Origin: Pseudocolwellia sp048296855
Lineage (GTDB): Bacteria > Pseudomonadota > Gammaproteobacteria > Enterobacterales > Alteromonadaceae
Assembly: GCA_048296855.1 (NCBI GenBank)
Contig: CP182631.1
Strand: one strand, 5' to 3'
Length of the DNA stretch: 64,000 nucleotides
Shown here: positions 42,880-52,502 of the stretch, in pieces
Layout of the letters: every line of letters begins with the position of its first letter
Numbering within the stretch: position 1 is the stretch's first letter
The notes under the pieces: model-generated
The model's input: the letters and a program-made list of their open reading frames with translations, nothing else
The model's database searches: none
Told to the model about the DNA's origin: nothing
Translations under genes and position numbers: made by a program

Positions 42880-43821
42880 ATGCAAATAGATAATTCACAC
42901 ATTTCAGTATTGCTCAATGAAGCAGTTAATGGACTAGCTATCAAACCAGACGGTGTTTATATCGACTGTACCTTTGGTCGTGGCGGACATTCAAGCCTGA
43001 TACTTTCACATCTCTCCGAATCGGGACGATTAATTGCAATCGATCGCGATTTAACCGCAATTGCAGCAGCAGAAAAGTTTGCAGATGATCCACGTTTTTT
43101 AATTGAACACAGTGGTTTCGCTGATTTAGAAGATATTGCGGCTAAACATGAATTATTAGAAAAAGTTGACGGAATTTTATTAGATTTAGGTGTTTCATCA
43201 CCACAACTTGATGATGCCGATCGTGGTTTTAGTTTTATGAATGATGGTCCATTAGATATGCGAATGGACACCAGTAAAGGTCAAACAGCAGCTGAATGGA
43301 TAGCTGTAGCTGATGTTGAAGATATTACTTGGGTACTGAGAACCTTTGGTGAAGAAAAACATGCATGGAAAATAGCCAATGCGATTGTAGATACACGCGA
43401 AGAAACACCTTTCACGCGTACCTCAGAACTCGCTAAATTAATTAAAACGGTTGCTCCACAAAGAGAAATTAAAAAGCACCCAGCAACACGCAGTTTTCAA
43501 GCTATTCGTATGTACATTAACAGCGAGCTTGAGCAAATAGAAAAAGTGCTTGCGGCGTCATTGTCGGTACTGGCAGAAGAAGGTCGATTAGTGGTTATTA
43601 GCTTCCATTCGTTAGAAGACCGTCTAGTTAAACAATTTATGAGAAAACACTCTCAAGGTAAGCAAGTACCTAGAGGCTTACCTATTAGTGAAGCTGAATT
43701 ACAAAAAGGTAAAAAATTATCACTTATCGGTCGAAAATTAAAACCAAGTAAGGATGAGTTGGAAGTTAATAATAGATCGAGAAGCTCTGTATTAAGAATC
43801 GCTCAGAGACTTCCAAGATAA
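42880..43821 (+). CDS. rsmH: 16S rRNA m4C1402 methyltransferase
   Basis: The 313-residue SAM-dependent enzyme has YIDCTFGRGGHSSLIL (SAM motif), DGILLDLGVSSPQLD, and the C-terminal VISFHSLEDRLVKQFM. It methylates N4 of C1402 in the ribosomal decoding centre. It has the normal position after mraZ and precedes ftsL by 17 bp. Confidence 0.97.
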   Translation: MQIDNSHISVLLNEAVNGLAIKPDGVYIDCTFGRGGHSSLILSHLSESGRLIAIDRDLTAIAAAEKFADDPRFLIEHSGFADLEDIAAKHELLEKVDGILLDLGVSSPQLDDADRGFSFMNDGPLDMRMDTSKGQTAAEWIAVADVEDITWVLRTFGEEKHAWKIANAIVDTREETPFTRTSELAKLIKTVAPQREIKKHPATRSFQAIRMYINSELEQIEKVLAASLSVLAEEGRLVVISFHSLEDRLVKQFMRKHSQGKQVPRGLPISEAELQKGKKLSLIGRKLKPSKDELEVNNRSRSSVLRIAQRLPR

Positions 43822-43838
43822 GTGAGATGCAATAAATT

Positions 43839-44153
43839 ATGGCATCGAAAAAAATCGTTCTAGCATTTGAAATATGGAAAGACCTAAAACGTAATATCGT
43901 CGTACTTATTTTATTGATGTTAGTGGTTGTTTCAGCGTTTTATGTGATTTATTTCACGCATTTACATCGCCAAACCACCAGCGCCTATGAAAATTTATTA
44001 GTAGAGCGAGATGAACTCGATATTGAATTTCGCAACTTGTTATTAGAACAAAACAGTTTAGCCGAACATAGCGCAATAGAAAGTAAAGCGGCTAAAAAAT
44101 TAAATATGAAGCGTCCCGACGCAAAATCAGAAGTGATTATTACATTGCCATGA
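43839..44153 (+). CDS. ftsL: Cell division protein FtsL
   Basis: This 104-residue bitopic protein has a short cytoplasmic tail, one membrane segment (IVVLILLMLVVVSAFYVIYF) and a periplasmic leucine-zipper-like coiled coil (LLVERDELDIEFRNLLLEQN). With FtsB and FtsQ it links the divisome to FtsWI. It overlaps ftsI by 4 bp. Confidence 0.92.
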   Translation: MASKKIVLAFEIWKDLKRNIVVLILLMLVVVSAFYVIYFTHLHRQTTSAYENLLVERDELDIEFRNLLLEQNSLAEHSAIESKAAKKLNMKRPDAKSEVIITLP

Positions 44154-45910
44154 GCAAAAAAGTGATTAAACGAAATGACAAATACAAGCCTACCACCGTA
44201 GCATGGCGTTTTTACGTTGTGCTAGGTGTGATCTTGTTCGTTTATTCAGGATTAATGGCTCGTAGCGCTTATATTCAGGTTATTGAACCTGATATGTTGA
44301 AAGAACAAGGCGACATGCGCTCGTTAAGAACGGCATTTAAAACCGTTCAACGTGGTTCTATTTTAGATCGTAATGGTGATGAACTCGCTGTAAGTGTTCC
44401 TGTTGAAACTATTTGGGCGGATCCTAAAATAGTGATGCAAAATAAAGCACTTGAAATGAAAGAGCATTGGCAAGCATTAGCTGATGTACTTGATCAAGAT
44501 GTAAACGATTTAACAAGCCGCGTTTTACGTCATCCTACTAAACGTTTTGTTTATATAGAACGTCAAGTTTCTCCTGCAATGGCGAATTATGTTCGTCAAT
44601 TGAAAATTCCCGGTATTCATTTAAGAAAAGAATCTAAACGCTTTTATCCTGCGGGTGAAATAAGTGCTCATCTTGTTGGTTTTACTAATGTTGATGATAA
44701 AGGTATTGAAGGTGTTGAACGTGTTTACGATCAATTACTCACGGGCACTGATGGTAAACAACAATATAGAAAAGACGCAAAAGGTCGTAAGATTGAAATT
44801 GTTAAGGTAGAAGATGCAACACCACCTAAAAACCTGCAATTAAGTATCGATCAACGTATTCAAGCTCTGGCTTATAAAGAACTTAAAGGTGCTGTAAAAG
44901 CGTTTAAAGCGACGTCGGGTTCAGTCATTGTAACCAATGTTAATACAGGGGAAATACTAGCTATTGTTAATAGCCCTTCGTATAACCCGAATAACCGCAG
45001 AAACACAGCTATTCATCGTTTTAGAAACCGAGCTATTACCGATTTTTATGAGCCGGGTTCAACGATGAAGCCTTTAACTATATTAAGTGCTTTAGAATTT
45101 GGTTCAGCTAATACAGATACTATTGTTAATACTTCGCCAGGTTATATGAGATTGGGTGGCCGTCGAGTAAGCGATCCGCGTAACTATGGGAAACAAAGCT
45201 TAACTGATATTTTGGTAAATTCTTCAAATATGGGAACCACGACATTAGCATTAGAATTACCTAAAGAATTTTATTTAGATAAGTTTTTTGAAGCAGGATT
45301 TGGTGAAGACACAGGCACAGGCCTCATAGGTGAAAGCTCGGGTATTATGCATGATCGTAATCGTTGGTCTCAAATTGAACTTGCCACCTTGTCATACGGA
45401 ATGGGGGTTGCAGCAACACCATTACAAATAGCTCGATTTTATTCTGCAATCGCTAATGGCGGTATAAAACGTTCATTAAGTATTTTAAAAGCAACGCCTG
45501 AAAATAGTCAGTTTAATAAAGCTGAACGTATATTTTCAAAAGAAAATAGTCAATTAGTTATGAATATGCTTGAGCAAGTGGTTAATAAACATGTTGAAGC
45601 TGCAGTGGTTGACGGTTATCGCGTAGGTGGTAAAACTGGGACCGCTTTTAAAGCTATGGCCGGTAGTTACGGAAACGACTATGTAGGACTATTTGCTGGT
45701 TTTGCACCTATTACAAAACCTGAACTTTCAGTCGTTGTTGTTATTAATGAGCCAAGCGGTGATATGTATCACGGTGGTGAAGTTGCTGCACCTGTATTTT
45801 CACGTGTTATGAAAGGTGCTTTGCATTTACTTAATATCGCACCAGACAAATTAGAAAACGAAGTAAAAGTAACACATGTTCAAAAAAGCGAGGACGATGA
45901 CAATGCCTAG
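44150..45910 (+). CDS. ftsI: Septal peptidoglycan transpeptidase FtsI (PBP3)
   Basis: The 586-residue class B PBP has an N-terminal membrane anchor (WRFYVVLGVILFVYSGLMA), a pedestal domain (VQRGSILDRNGDELAVSVP) and a transpeptidase domain. The active-site motifs are STMK (GSTMKPLT), SSN (VNSSNMG) and KTGT (GGKTGTAF). It cross-links septal wall with FtsW. Its last codons overlap the start of murE. Confidence 0.97.
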   Translation: MSKKVIKRNDKYKPTTVAWRFYVVLGVILFVYSGLMARSAYIQVIEPDMLKEQGDMRSLRTAFKTVQRGSILDRNGDELAVSVPVETIWADPKIVMQNKALEMKEHWQALADVLDQDVNDLTSRVLRHPTKRFVYIERQVSPAMANYVRQLKIPGIHLRKESKRFYPAGEISAHLVGFTNVDDKGIEGVERVYDQLLTGTDGKQQYRKDAKGRKIEIVKVEDATPPKNLQLSIDQRIQALAYKELKGAVKAFKATSGSVIVTNVNTGEILAIVNSPSYNPNNRRNTAIHRFRNRAITDFYEPGSTMKPLTILSALEFGSANTDTIVNTSPGYMRLGGRRVSDPRNYGKQSLTDILVNSSNMGTTTLALELPKEFYLDKFFEAGFGEDTGTGLIGESSGIMHDRNRWSQIELATLSYGMGVAATPLQIARFYSAIANGGIKRSLSILKATPENSQFNKAERIFSKENSQLVMNMLEQVVNKHVEAAVVDGYRVGGKTGTAFKAMAGSYGNDYVGLFAGFAPITKPELSVVVVINEPSGDMYHGGEVAAPVFSRVMKGALHLLNIAPDKLENEVKVTHVQKSEDDDNA

Positions 45911-47420
45911 TTATTCTCGTTTTTCAATTAATTTAGCACTTAATGCTTTTAATATCATGGTAAACGTTGATCTCTCCGAGAAAGAAGATCGCGATCTTAT
46001 CAATGACAGCCGAGAAGTTAAAAAGGGCGATATTTTTGCTGCAACTATTGGCCAGTTATGTGACGGACGAGATTATATTGATAATGCTATAGACGCAGGT
46101 GCTGAGCTTATTCTTGTGCAATGCGAAAGCATGAAAAAGCACGGTAAAGTTAAAGTGAAAAATAAAGTCACTTTAATTCAATTTTTTGAGCTGAATAAGC
46201 ATCTTTCTAGATTAGCTAATTTATATTATCAACAACCTCATAATAAGCTGACCACTATTGGTATTACAGGAACAAACGGTAAAACCACGACTAGCCAAAT
46301 TATTGCTCAGTTATTCGAAAGTTGCGGAAAGTCTTGTGCTGTTATTGGGACGGTTGGGGCAGGTAAATTAAATAATTTACAACCTGTTATTAATACAACA
46401 CCGGGCCCTACAGAATTAAATAGATTATTAAATAGTTTTGTTAACGACAAAATTAGTCATGTAGCGATGGAAATATCGTCACACGCGTTAGATCAAGAGC
46501 GTATATCACCATCAATGATTGATATCGCGGTATTTACTAATTTAAGCCAAGATCATCTTGATTATCACCATACGATGGAAAGTTACGCGCAAGCGAAAGA
46601 AAAACTTTTCACTCAAAATTCGGCGCAAATAGCCATATTAAATGGTGATGATGCTTGTGCACAAAACTGGTTGAAAAATTGGTCCAGTGATTCAACGGTT
46701 ATTATTTATGGTTTAGATCAAAACATTAAAAATAATGAACGCTTTGTTTGCGCCACTAATATTAAACACACACTTCAAGGTGTTGAGTTTGAGATAGAAA
46801 CACATCTAGGTAAGGTTACTGTAGCCAGTGCTTTAATGGGTGACTTCAATATAAGTAATTTGCTTGCTTCTGCTGCAGTGTTATTAAGCCAAGATTTTAC
46901 CTTAGAGCAACTCGTAAAAGCTATTAGCCAACTTAAACCCATTGTTGGACGAATGGAGATGTTTTCTGCACCTAATTTACCCACGTCGGTTGTTGACTAT
47001 GCACATACGCCCGATGCTTTAGAGAATGCATTAAAAGCCTGTAAACCTCATTGCCAAGGGAATCTACATGTAGTTTTTGGTTGTGGTGGTGATCGCGATA
47101 AAGGTAAACGACCTTTAATGGGCGCTATAGCCGAACAATATTCAGATTTTGTGGTATTAACAAACGACAACCCACGTAACGAATCACCTGAAGCTATTGC
47201 AAATGAAATTCTCACAGGTTGTAAATTTCCTGACAAAGTTAAGGTTATTCTAACGCGTAATAAAGCCGTAGAACATACGATAGGAACCTCTGCCGCTAAT
47301 GACATGATTTTATTTGCAGGTAAAGGGCATGAAGATTACATCGTTATAGGTAACGAAAAAATAGCTTATAACGAACGTGGACTTGTTCAATCAATATATG
47401 CCAATAAGGCGGTCTCATGA
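45903..47420 (+). CDS. murE: UDP-MurNAc-tripeptide synthetase MurE
   Basis: From ATG at 45903 the product has 505 residues; GAGG at 45890-45893 is correctly spaced for this start, and an ATG at 45897 is less well placed. It shows the Mur ligase ATP motif GITGTNGKTTTSQ, the central AMEISSHALDQ and DDNPRNESPE, the motif specific for meso-diaminopimelate. It adds mDAP to UDP-MurNAc-L-Ala-D-Glu. It overlaps both ftsI and murF. Confidence 0.95.
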   Translation: MPSYSRFSINLALNAFNIMVNVDLSEKEDRDLINDSREVKKGDIFAATIGQLCDGRDYIDNAIDAGAELILVQCESMKKHGKVKVKNKVTLIQFFELNKHLSRLANLYYQQPHNKLTTIGITGTNGKTTTSQIIAQLFESCGKSCAVIGTVGAGKLNNLQPVINTTPGPTELNRLLNSFVNDKISHVAMEISSHALDQERISPSMIDIAVFTNLSQDHLDYHHTMESYAQAKEKLFTQNSAQIAILNGDDACAQNWLKNWSSDSTVIIYGLDQNIKNNERFVCATNIKHTLQGVEFEIETHLGKVTVASALMGDFNISNLLASAAVLLSQDFTLEQLVKAISQLKPIVGRMEMFSAPNLPTSVVDYAHTPDALENALKACKPHCQGNLHVVFGCGGDRDKGKRPLMGAIAEQYSDFVVLTNDNPRNESPEAIANEILTGCKFPDKVKVILTRNKAVEHTIGTSAANDMILFAGKGHEDYIVIGNEKIAYNERGLVQSIYANKAVS

Positions 47421-48808
47421 TTTCATTAACACTTTCAACTATCGCTAGTGCTGTTAATGGGCAATTAATAGGCAACGATTTATCAATCGATAATATTACA
47501 ACAGATAGTCGCTCTTTAAATAAAGGTGATTTATTTTTAGCGTTGAAAGGGCCTAATTTTGATGGGCACAAGTTTGTTGAACAGGCTGAAAAATCTGGAT
47601 GCTTAGCCCTTATTATTGATCATCAAGTTGATTCACCTTTACCACAAATTATTGTTAAAGATACTCATCAAGCCTTAGGGCAAGTTGCTGCCTTTGTTAA
47701 AACAACGATAGCGCCAAAAACTGTTGCTATAACAGGTAGCAGCGGTAAAACCACGGTTAAAGAAATGGTATCAGCCATTTTATCGCGTATTGGTAATGTG
47801 TTAGCGACAAAGGGCAACTTTAATAATGATATTGGTGTGCCATTAACATTATTAAGACTTGAGCATACACACGATTTTGCCGTAATTGAGCTAGGTGCTA
47901 ATCATATGGGCGAAATAGCTTATACAACAGGACTTACTCAGCCAGACGTAGCCGTAATTAACAATATAGCCGCAGCCCATTTAGAAGGTTTTGGTAGCTT
48001 ATGTGGAGTTGCTCGAGCGAAAGGCGAAATTTTTGAAGGTTTATCTGAGAATGGCATCGCTTTGTATAACCAAGATTGTCAGTTTGCAAATAAATGGCAA
48101 TGGCGTTTAGAAAATAAAACGGTACGTCGTTTCTCGTGTGTAAGTGAGTCAGATTGTTTTAGTTCAAACGTAGTTTTAGACGATCGCGGTTGCGCAAGTT
48201 TTACTTTAAACACTCATGTAGGCAATACCTTTATTGAATTAACGGTACCGGGTAAACATAACGTTTGTAATGCCGTTGCTGCCGCACTTATTGCTATAGA
48301 ATTCGGTGCAAGTTTAAATGATATTCGAATTGGTTTAGCTGAAATGCAACCAGTGAGTGGTCGTTTAAATATACATCAACTTTCACCCGGTTTACGACTT
48401 ATTGACGACACTTACAATGCCAACGTTGAATCAATAAAAGCAGCAACTGAATTATTAGCAAGTTATCCCGGAAAACGTATTTTGATTTTAGGCGATATGG
48501 GGGAGTTAGGTGCAGAAGCGAGAAGTTATCACCAAGAAGTTGGTGAACATGCTCTTACTTGTAAAATAGACCACCTATTAACGGTTGGAGTATTAAGCCA
48601 AGTAACAACGGATGCTTTTAACCAATCACAAAAAACAGGTTCACATTTTAGTTCAAAAGAAGCGCTGGTAGAGGCACTTCATCCCTTGATTGAAAATGAA
48701 GAACAGCAAATATCAATATTAATAAAAGGTTCAAGAAGCGCACATATGGAAGATGTAGTTAAACAAGTTATTTCCCACTATCAACAAGTTAATGAGGGAA
48801 TAGCGTAA
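47417..48808 (+). CDS. murF: UDP-MurNAc-tripeptide-D-Ala-D-Ala ligase MurF
   Basis: The 463-residue ligase has ITTDSRSLNKGDLFLALKG at the N terminus, the ATP motif AITGSSGKTTVKE, VIELGANHMGEI and DDTYNANVESIKAA. It adds D-Ala-D-Ala to complete the UDP-MurNAc-pentapeptide. It overlaps murE by 4 bp and touches mraY by one base. Confidence 0.97.
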   Translation: MISLTLSTIASAVNGQLIGNDLSIDNITTDSRSLNKGDLFLALKGPNFDGHKFVEQAEKSGCLALIIDHQVDSPLPQIIVKDTHQALGQVAAFVKTTIAPKTVAITGSSGKTTVKEMVSAILSRIGNVLATKGNFNNDIGVPLTLLRLEHTHDFAVIELGANHMGEIAYTTGLTQPDVAVINNIAAAHLEGFGSLCGVARAKGEIFEGLSENGIALYNQDCQFANKWQWRLENKTVRRFSCVSESDCFSSNVVLDDRGCASFTLNTHVGNTFIELTVPGKHNVCNAVAAALIAIEFGASLNDIRIGLAEMQPVSGRLNIHQLSPGLRLIDDTYNANVESIKAATELLASYPGKRILILGDMGELGAEARSYHQEVGEHALTCKIDHLLTVGVLSQVTTDAFNQSQKTGSHFSSKEALVEALHPLIENEEQQISILIKGSRSAHMEDVVKQVISHYQQVNEGIA

Positions 48809-49890
48809 TGTTACTTTGGTTAGGTGAATATTTAACTCAATATTTTAGTGCGTTTAATGTTTTTTCATATTTAACATTTAGAGCTATTGTCAGCACGTTA
48901 ACTGCGTTAGTTGTTTCGTTGTATTTTGGCCCGAAATTAATTAGATATTTACAAGATATGCAAATAGGCCAAACAGTACGAGATGATGGCCCGCAAAGTC
49001 ATTTATCTAAATCAGGCACACCAACAATGGGTGGTATTTTAATATTAGCTTCTATTGTTTTTAGTGTTTTATTATGGGCCGATTTATCAAATACTTACGT
49101 TCAAGTTGTGTTGTTTGTGGTGATAAGTTTTGGTTTGATTGGTTTTGTAGACGATTACCGAAAAGTTATTAGAAAAGATTCCAATGGGTTAATCGCTCGC
49201 TGGAAATATTTTTGGCAAACAGCCGCAGGTCTTTCGACTGCCATATTTTTATATTGGTTTGCTCAAACACCAGAAGAAACATCATTAGTTATTCCATTTA
49301 TAAAAGACGTGCTACCTCAATTAGGTATTTTCTACATTGTAATGACTTATTTCGTGATTGTAGGTACCAGTAATGCGGTTAATTTAACGGATGGCTTAGA
49401 TGGTTTAGCGATTGTTCCAACAGTAATGGTGGCGGGTGCATTGGGTTTATTCGCTTATGTAACGGGTAATGCCAATTTTTCTGAGTATTTAAATATTTCT
49501 CATATTCCATTAACCAGTGAGTTAGTGGTGGTGTGTACTGCTGTTGTTGGTGCTGGTTTAGGATTTTTATGGTTTAACACTTACCCCGCGCAAGTATTTA
49601 TGGGCGATGTTGGCTCATTAGCTTTAGGCGCTACTCTAGGCGTTATTGCTGTATTAGTTAGACAAGAACTTGTTTTATTTATTATGGGTGGCGTTTTTGT
49701 TGTAGAAACCGTGTCGGTTATTTTACAAGTAGGCTCCTACAAATTACGCGGACAGCGCATTTTTAGAATGGCACCTATTCATCATCATTACGAATTGAAA
49801 GGCTGGCCAGAACCTAGAGTTATAGTAAGGTTTTGGATTATATCCGTAGTTTTAGTTTTAATTGGTTTGGCCACATTGAAACTACGTTAA
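48808..49890 (+). CDS. mraY: Phospho-MurNAc-pentapeptide transferase MraY
   Basis: The 360-residue polytopic membrane enzyme has about ten membrane helices and the signatures GTPTMGGILIL, FVDDYRKVIRKDSNG, NAVNLTDGLDGLA and the HHHYELKGW loop, with the catalytic aspartates in these motifs. It makes lipid I. It overlaps murF by one base. Confidence 0.98.
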   Translation: MLLWLGEYLTQYFSAFNVFSYLTFRAIVSTLTALVVSLYFGPKLIRYLQDMQIGQTVRDDGPQSHLSKSGTPTMGGILILASIVFSVLLWADLSNTYVQVVLFVVISFGLIGFVDDYRKVIRKDSNGLIARWKYFWQTAAGLSTAIFLYWFAQTPEETSLVIPFIKDVLPQLGIFYIVMTYFVIVGTSNAVNLTDGLDGLAIVPTVMVAGALGLFAYVTGNANFSEYLNISHIPLTSELVVVCTAVVGAGLGFLWFNTYPAQVFMGDVGSLALGATLGVIAVLVRQELVLFIMGGVFVVETVSVILQVGSYKLRGQRIFRMAPIHHHYELKGWPEPRVIVRFWIISVVLVLIGLATLKLR

Positions 49891-49932
49891 GAGTTTTGAA
49901 TAAAATTTAACACAAAGGTAAAACACATTTAA

Positions 49933-51303
49933 ATGCAAAAATTAGCACACTTTAAAAACAAGAATATAGTCGTGTTGGGCGCAGGCCTAACAGGACTTTC
50001 TTGTGTGCGATTTTTACAAAAAAACAATATACCTTGTGCTGTTAACGACAGTAGAGAAAATCCGATAGATTTATCATTATTCAAAACAGACTTTCCAAAT
50101 ACAGAATTGTTTACGGGGAGTTGGAACGCTAACCTTATTCGACATGCTGAAGTTTTATTAGTTAGCCCAGGTGTTGATTTAAATGATGCAGCTATTCGCG
50201 ATAATATAAGTAATACGTGTGAAGTGATTGGCGATGTTGAGCTGTATTGTCAATTAAGCAATACGTCAATAATAGCGGTTACGGGCTCAAATGGTAAATC
50301 AACCGTGGTGTCGTTATTACATTACTTAGGTAATCAGTTGGGTTATAAAACTCAATTGGGTGGCAATATTGGCGTACCGGTTTTAGACATAATTAATGAA
50401 GAGATTGATTATCTGGTATTAGAACTTTCTAGCTTTCAGCTTGAAACACTTCGCAGTATGAAGGCTAAAACAGCAAGTATTCTTAATATTAGTGATGATC
50501 ATTTAGATCGTCATAAAACGATAGAAAACTATACTGCAATTAAACAAGCTATATATCCGCAAAGTTCTGTTGCTGTAATAAACCGTGATGATAGTGCAAC
50601 ACATACTTCAAACGATGTGGTGAAGAAACAAGTTTCTTTTGGGAGTGATAAACCCAAACTTGAACACTTTGGTGTCGCCTCATTTAATCAACAATCATAT
50701 TTAATGTATGGCGATGAAAAATTAATCGCGTTAAATGAATTACCATTAGCCGGAATGCACAACGCGCTAAATTATTTAGCCGCATTAGCCTTAGGGATGA
50801 ATGCTGGTTGGTCTTTATCGTTAATGGTGAGTCATTTAGCTGGATTTAAAGGTTTACCTCATCGTTGTCAGCGAGTTGAAAGTCAAGATGATGTACATTG
50901 GGTAAATGATTCAAAAGCAACAAATGTCGGTGCAACTTTGGCAGCAATTAAAGGTTTGTCAGATTTAGCAAAAGCTGATCAAAAACTTATTTTGATTGCG
51001 GGTGGTGATGGTAAAGGTGCTGATTTTTCACCACTTAAAAGTGTAATCAATGAGCATGTTGCTTTACTTTATACGCTTGGTAAAGATGGCGATAAAATTG
51101 CTGAGTTAGTTAAAAACTCTACAACCAACAGCATTCACGTATCATCTATCGATGAAGCAGTACATCTTGCTCATATTGTCGTGAAAGCAGGAGATATCGT
51201 TTTATTATCTCCAGCTTGCGCGAGTCTTGATATGTTTAAAAACTTTGCCGAACGTGGCCAAGTTTTTACTCAAGCTGTTCATTCAGTGCAAGGAGTTAGT
51301 TAA
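49933..51303 (+). CDS. murD: UDP-MurNAc-L-Ala:D-Glu ligase MurD
   Basis: The 456-residue ligase has the N-terminal Rossmann-like VVLGAGLTGLSCVRFL, the ATP motif AVTGSNGKSTVVSLL, ELSSFQLETL and NDSKATNVGATLAA. It adds D-glutamate to UDP-MurNAc-L-Ala. There is a 42-bp gap after mraY, and its stop overlaps the ftsW start. Confidence 0.97.
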   Translation: MQKLAHFKNKNIVVLGAGLTGLSCVRFLQKNNIPCAVNDSRENPIDLSLFKTDFPNTELFTGSWNANLIRHAEVLLVSPGVDLNDAAIRDNISNTCEVIGDVELYCQLSNTSIIAVTGSNGKSTVVSLLHYLGNQLGYKTQLGGNIGVPVLDIINEEIDYLVLELSSFQLETLRSMKAKTASILNISDDHLDRHKTIENYTAIKQAIYPQSSVAVINRDDSATHTSNDVVKKQVSFGSDKPKLEHFGVASFNQQSYLMYGDEKLIALNELPLAGMHNALNYLAALALGMNAGWSLSLMVSHLAGFKGLPHRCQRVESQDDVHWVNDSKATNVGATLAAIKGLSDLAKADQKLILIAGGDGKGADFSPLKSVINEHVALLYTLGKDGDKIAELVKNSTTNSIHVSSIDEAVHLAHIVVKAGDIVLLSPACASLDMFKNFAERGQVFTQAVHSVQGVS

Positions 51304-52502
51304 TGACAACTCTTACTGAAAAAATGAACCTGATTACTATTCCACAATGGTTAACTTTTAATTCGTCGCGTGCAGCGACATTTGATCGTACCTATATAAT
51401 TTTAGCATTTGCTATGTACATGATAGGTTTAGTTATCGTGGCAAGTGCTTCTATGCCAATTGCCGACAGATTATTTGGTAATCCTTTCCATTTTATTATT
51501 CGTCATTCTATCTATATCGGTTTGAGCTTATTTGTAGCAGCTATTGTCATGCAAGTGCCACTTGCTACATGGCATAAACATAGTACCCATTTATTGATTT
51601 TCGGTATTGTTTTATTGGTTACAGTACTGATCGTTGGGCGAGAGGTTAATGGTTCTCAACGTTGGATTATGGTTGGGCCTATTACGGTTCAAGCGGCAGA
51701 ACCCGCTAAATTGTTTTTCTTTTGTTACCTATCTGCGTACTTAGTTCGACGTCGTGATGAAGTGATGGAAAACGTTAAAGGCTTTATTAAACCCCTGATT
51801 GTTTTTGGCGTTTTAGCTAGTTTGTTATTGTTTCAGCCGGATTTAGGTACGGTTATTGTGATGTTTGTGACTACTTTTGGTTTGTTATTTTTAGCAGGCG
51901 CAAAATTATGGCAGTTCATATCTATTGCATTAGTTGGATTAACCTCAATTTCGGCATTAGCTTATTTTTCACCTTATCGATGGGCGCGTGTTACAGGTTT
52001 TTTAGACCCATGGAAAGATCCATTTGGTACGGGTTATCAATTAACTCAATCGTTAATGGCTTATGGTCGTGGCGAAATGTTTGGTCAAGGTTTAGGTAAT
52101 AGTATTCAAAAGCTTGAATACTTACCTGAAGCACATACCGATTTTGTAATGGCCGTATTAGCCGAAGAGTTTGGTTTTGTGGGTATTGCTACCATTTTAG
52201 TTATAAGTATGACGTTAGTGATAAAAGCCTTATTACTAGGGCGTAACGCGGTAAGTAAAGAAAAGTATTTTGAAGGCTTTTTTGCTTACGCTATTGGTAT
52301 TTGGTTTAGCTTTCAAGCTGCCGTTAATGTTGGTGCAAGTGCAGGTATTGTACCAACCAAAGGTTTAACTATGCCGCTGATCAGTTATGGCGGTAGTTCA
52401 ATGATTATTATGACCATTGCACTAGTTGTTTTATTAAGAATCGACCACGAAATCAGGTTGCAAAGTATTCAGGCAACCAGTAAAGGAGGTCGAAAAAAAT
52501 GA
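51303..52502 (+). CDS. ftsW: Peptidoglycan glycosyltransferase FtsW
   Basis: The 399-residue SEDS-family protein has ten membrane segments, with GSQRWIMVGPITVQAAEPAK (catalytic loop region), the LFQPDLGTV motif and C-terminal GLTMPLISYGGSSM. It polymerises septal glycan from lipid II with FtsI. It overlaps murD by one base and murG by 4 bp. Confidence 0.97.
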   Translation: MTTLTEKMNLITIPQWLTFNSSRAATFDRTYIILAFAMYMIGLVIVASASMPIADRLFGNPFHFIIRHSIYIGLSLFVAAIVMQVPLATWHKHSTHLLIFGIVLLVTVLIVGREVNGSQRWIMVGPITVQAAEPAKLFFFCYLSAYLVRRRDEVMENVKGFIKPLIVFGVLASLLLFQPDLGTVIVMFVTTFGLLFLAGAKLWQFISIALVGLTSISALAYFSPYRWARVTGFLDPWKDPFGTGYQLTQSLMAYGRGEMFGQGLGNSIQKLEYLPEAHTDFVMAVLAEEFGFVGIATILVISMTLVIKALLLGRNAVSKEKYFEGFFAYAIGIWFSFQAAVNVGASAGIVPTKGLTMPLISYGGSSMIIMTIALVVLLRIDHEIRLQSIQATSKGGRKK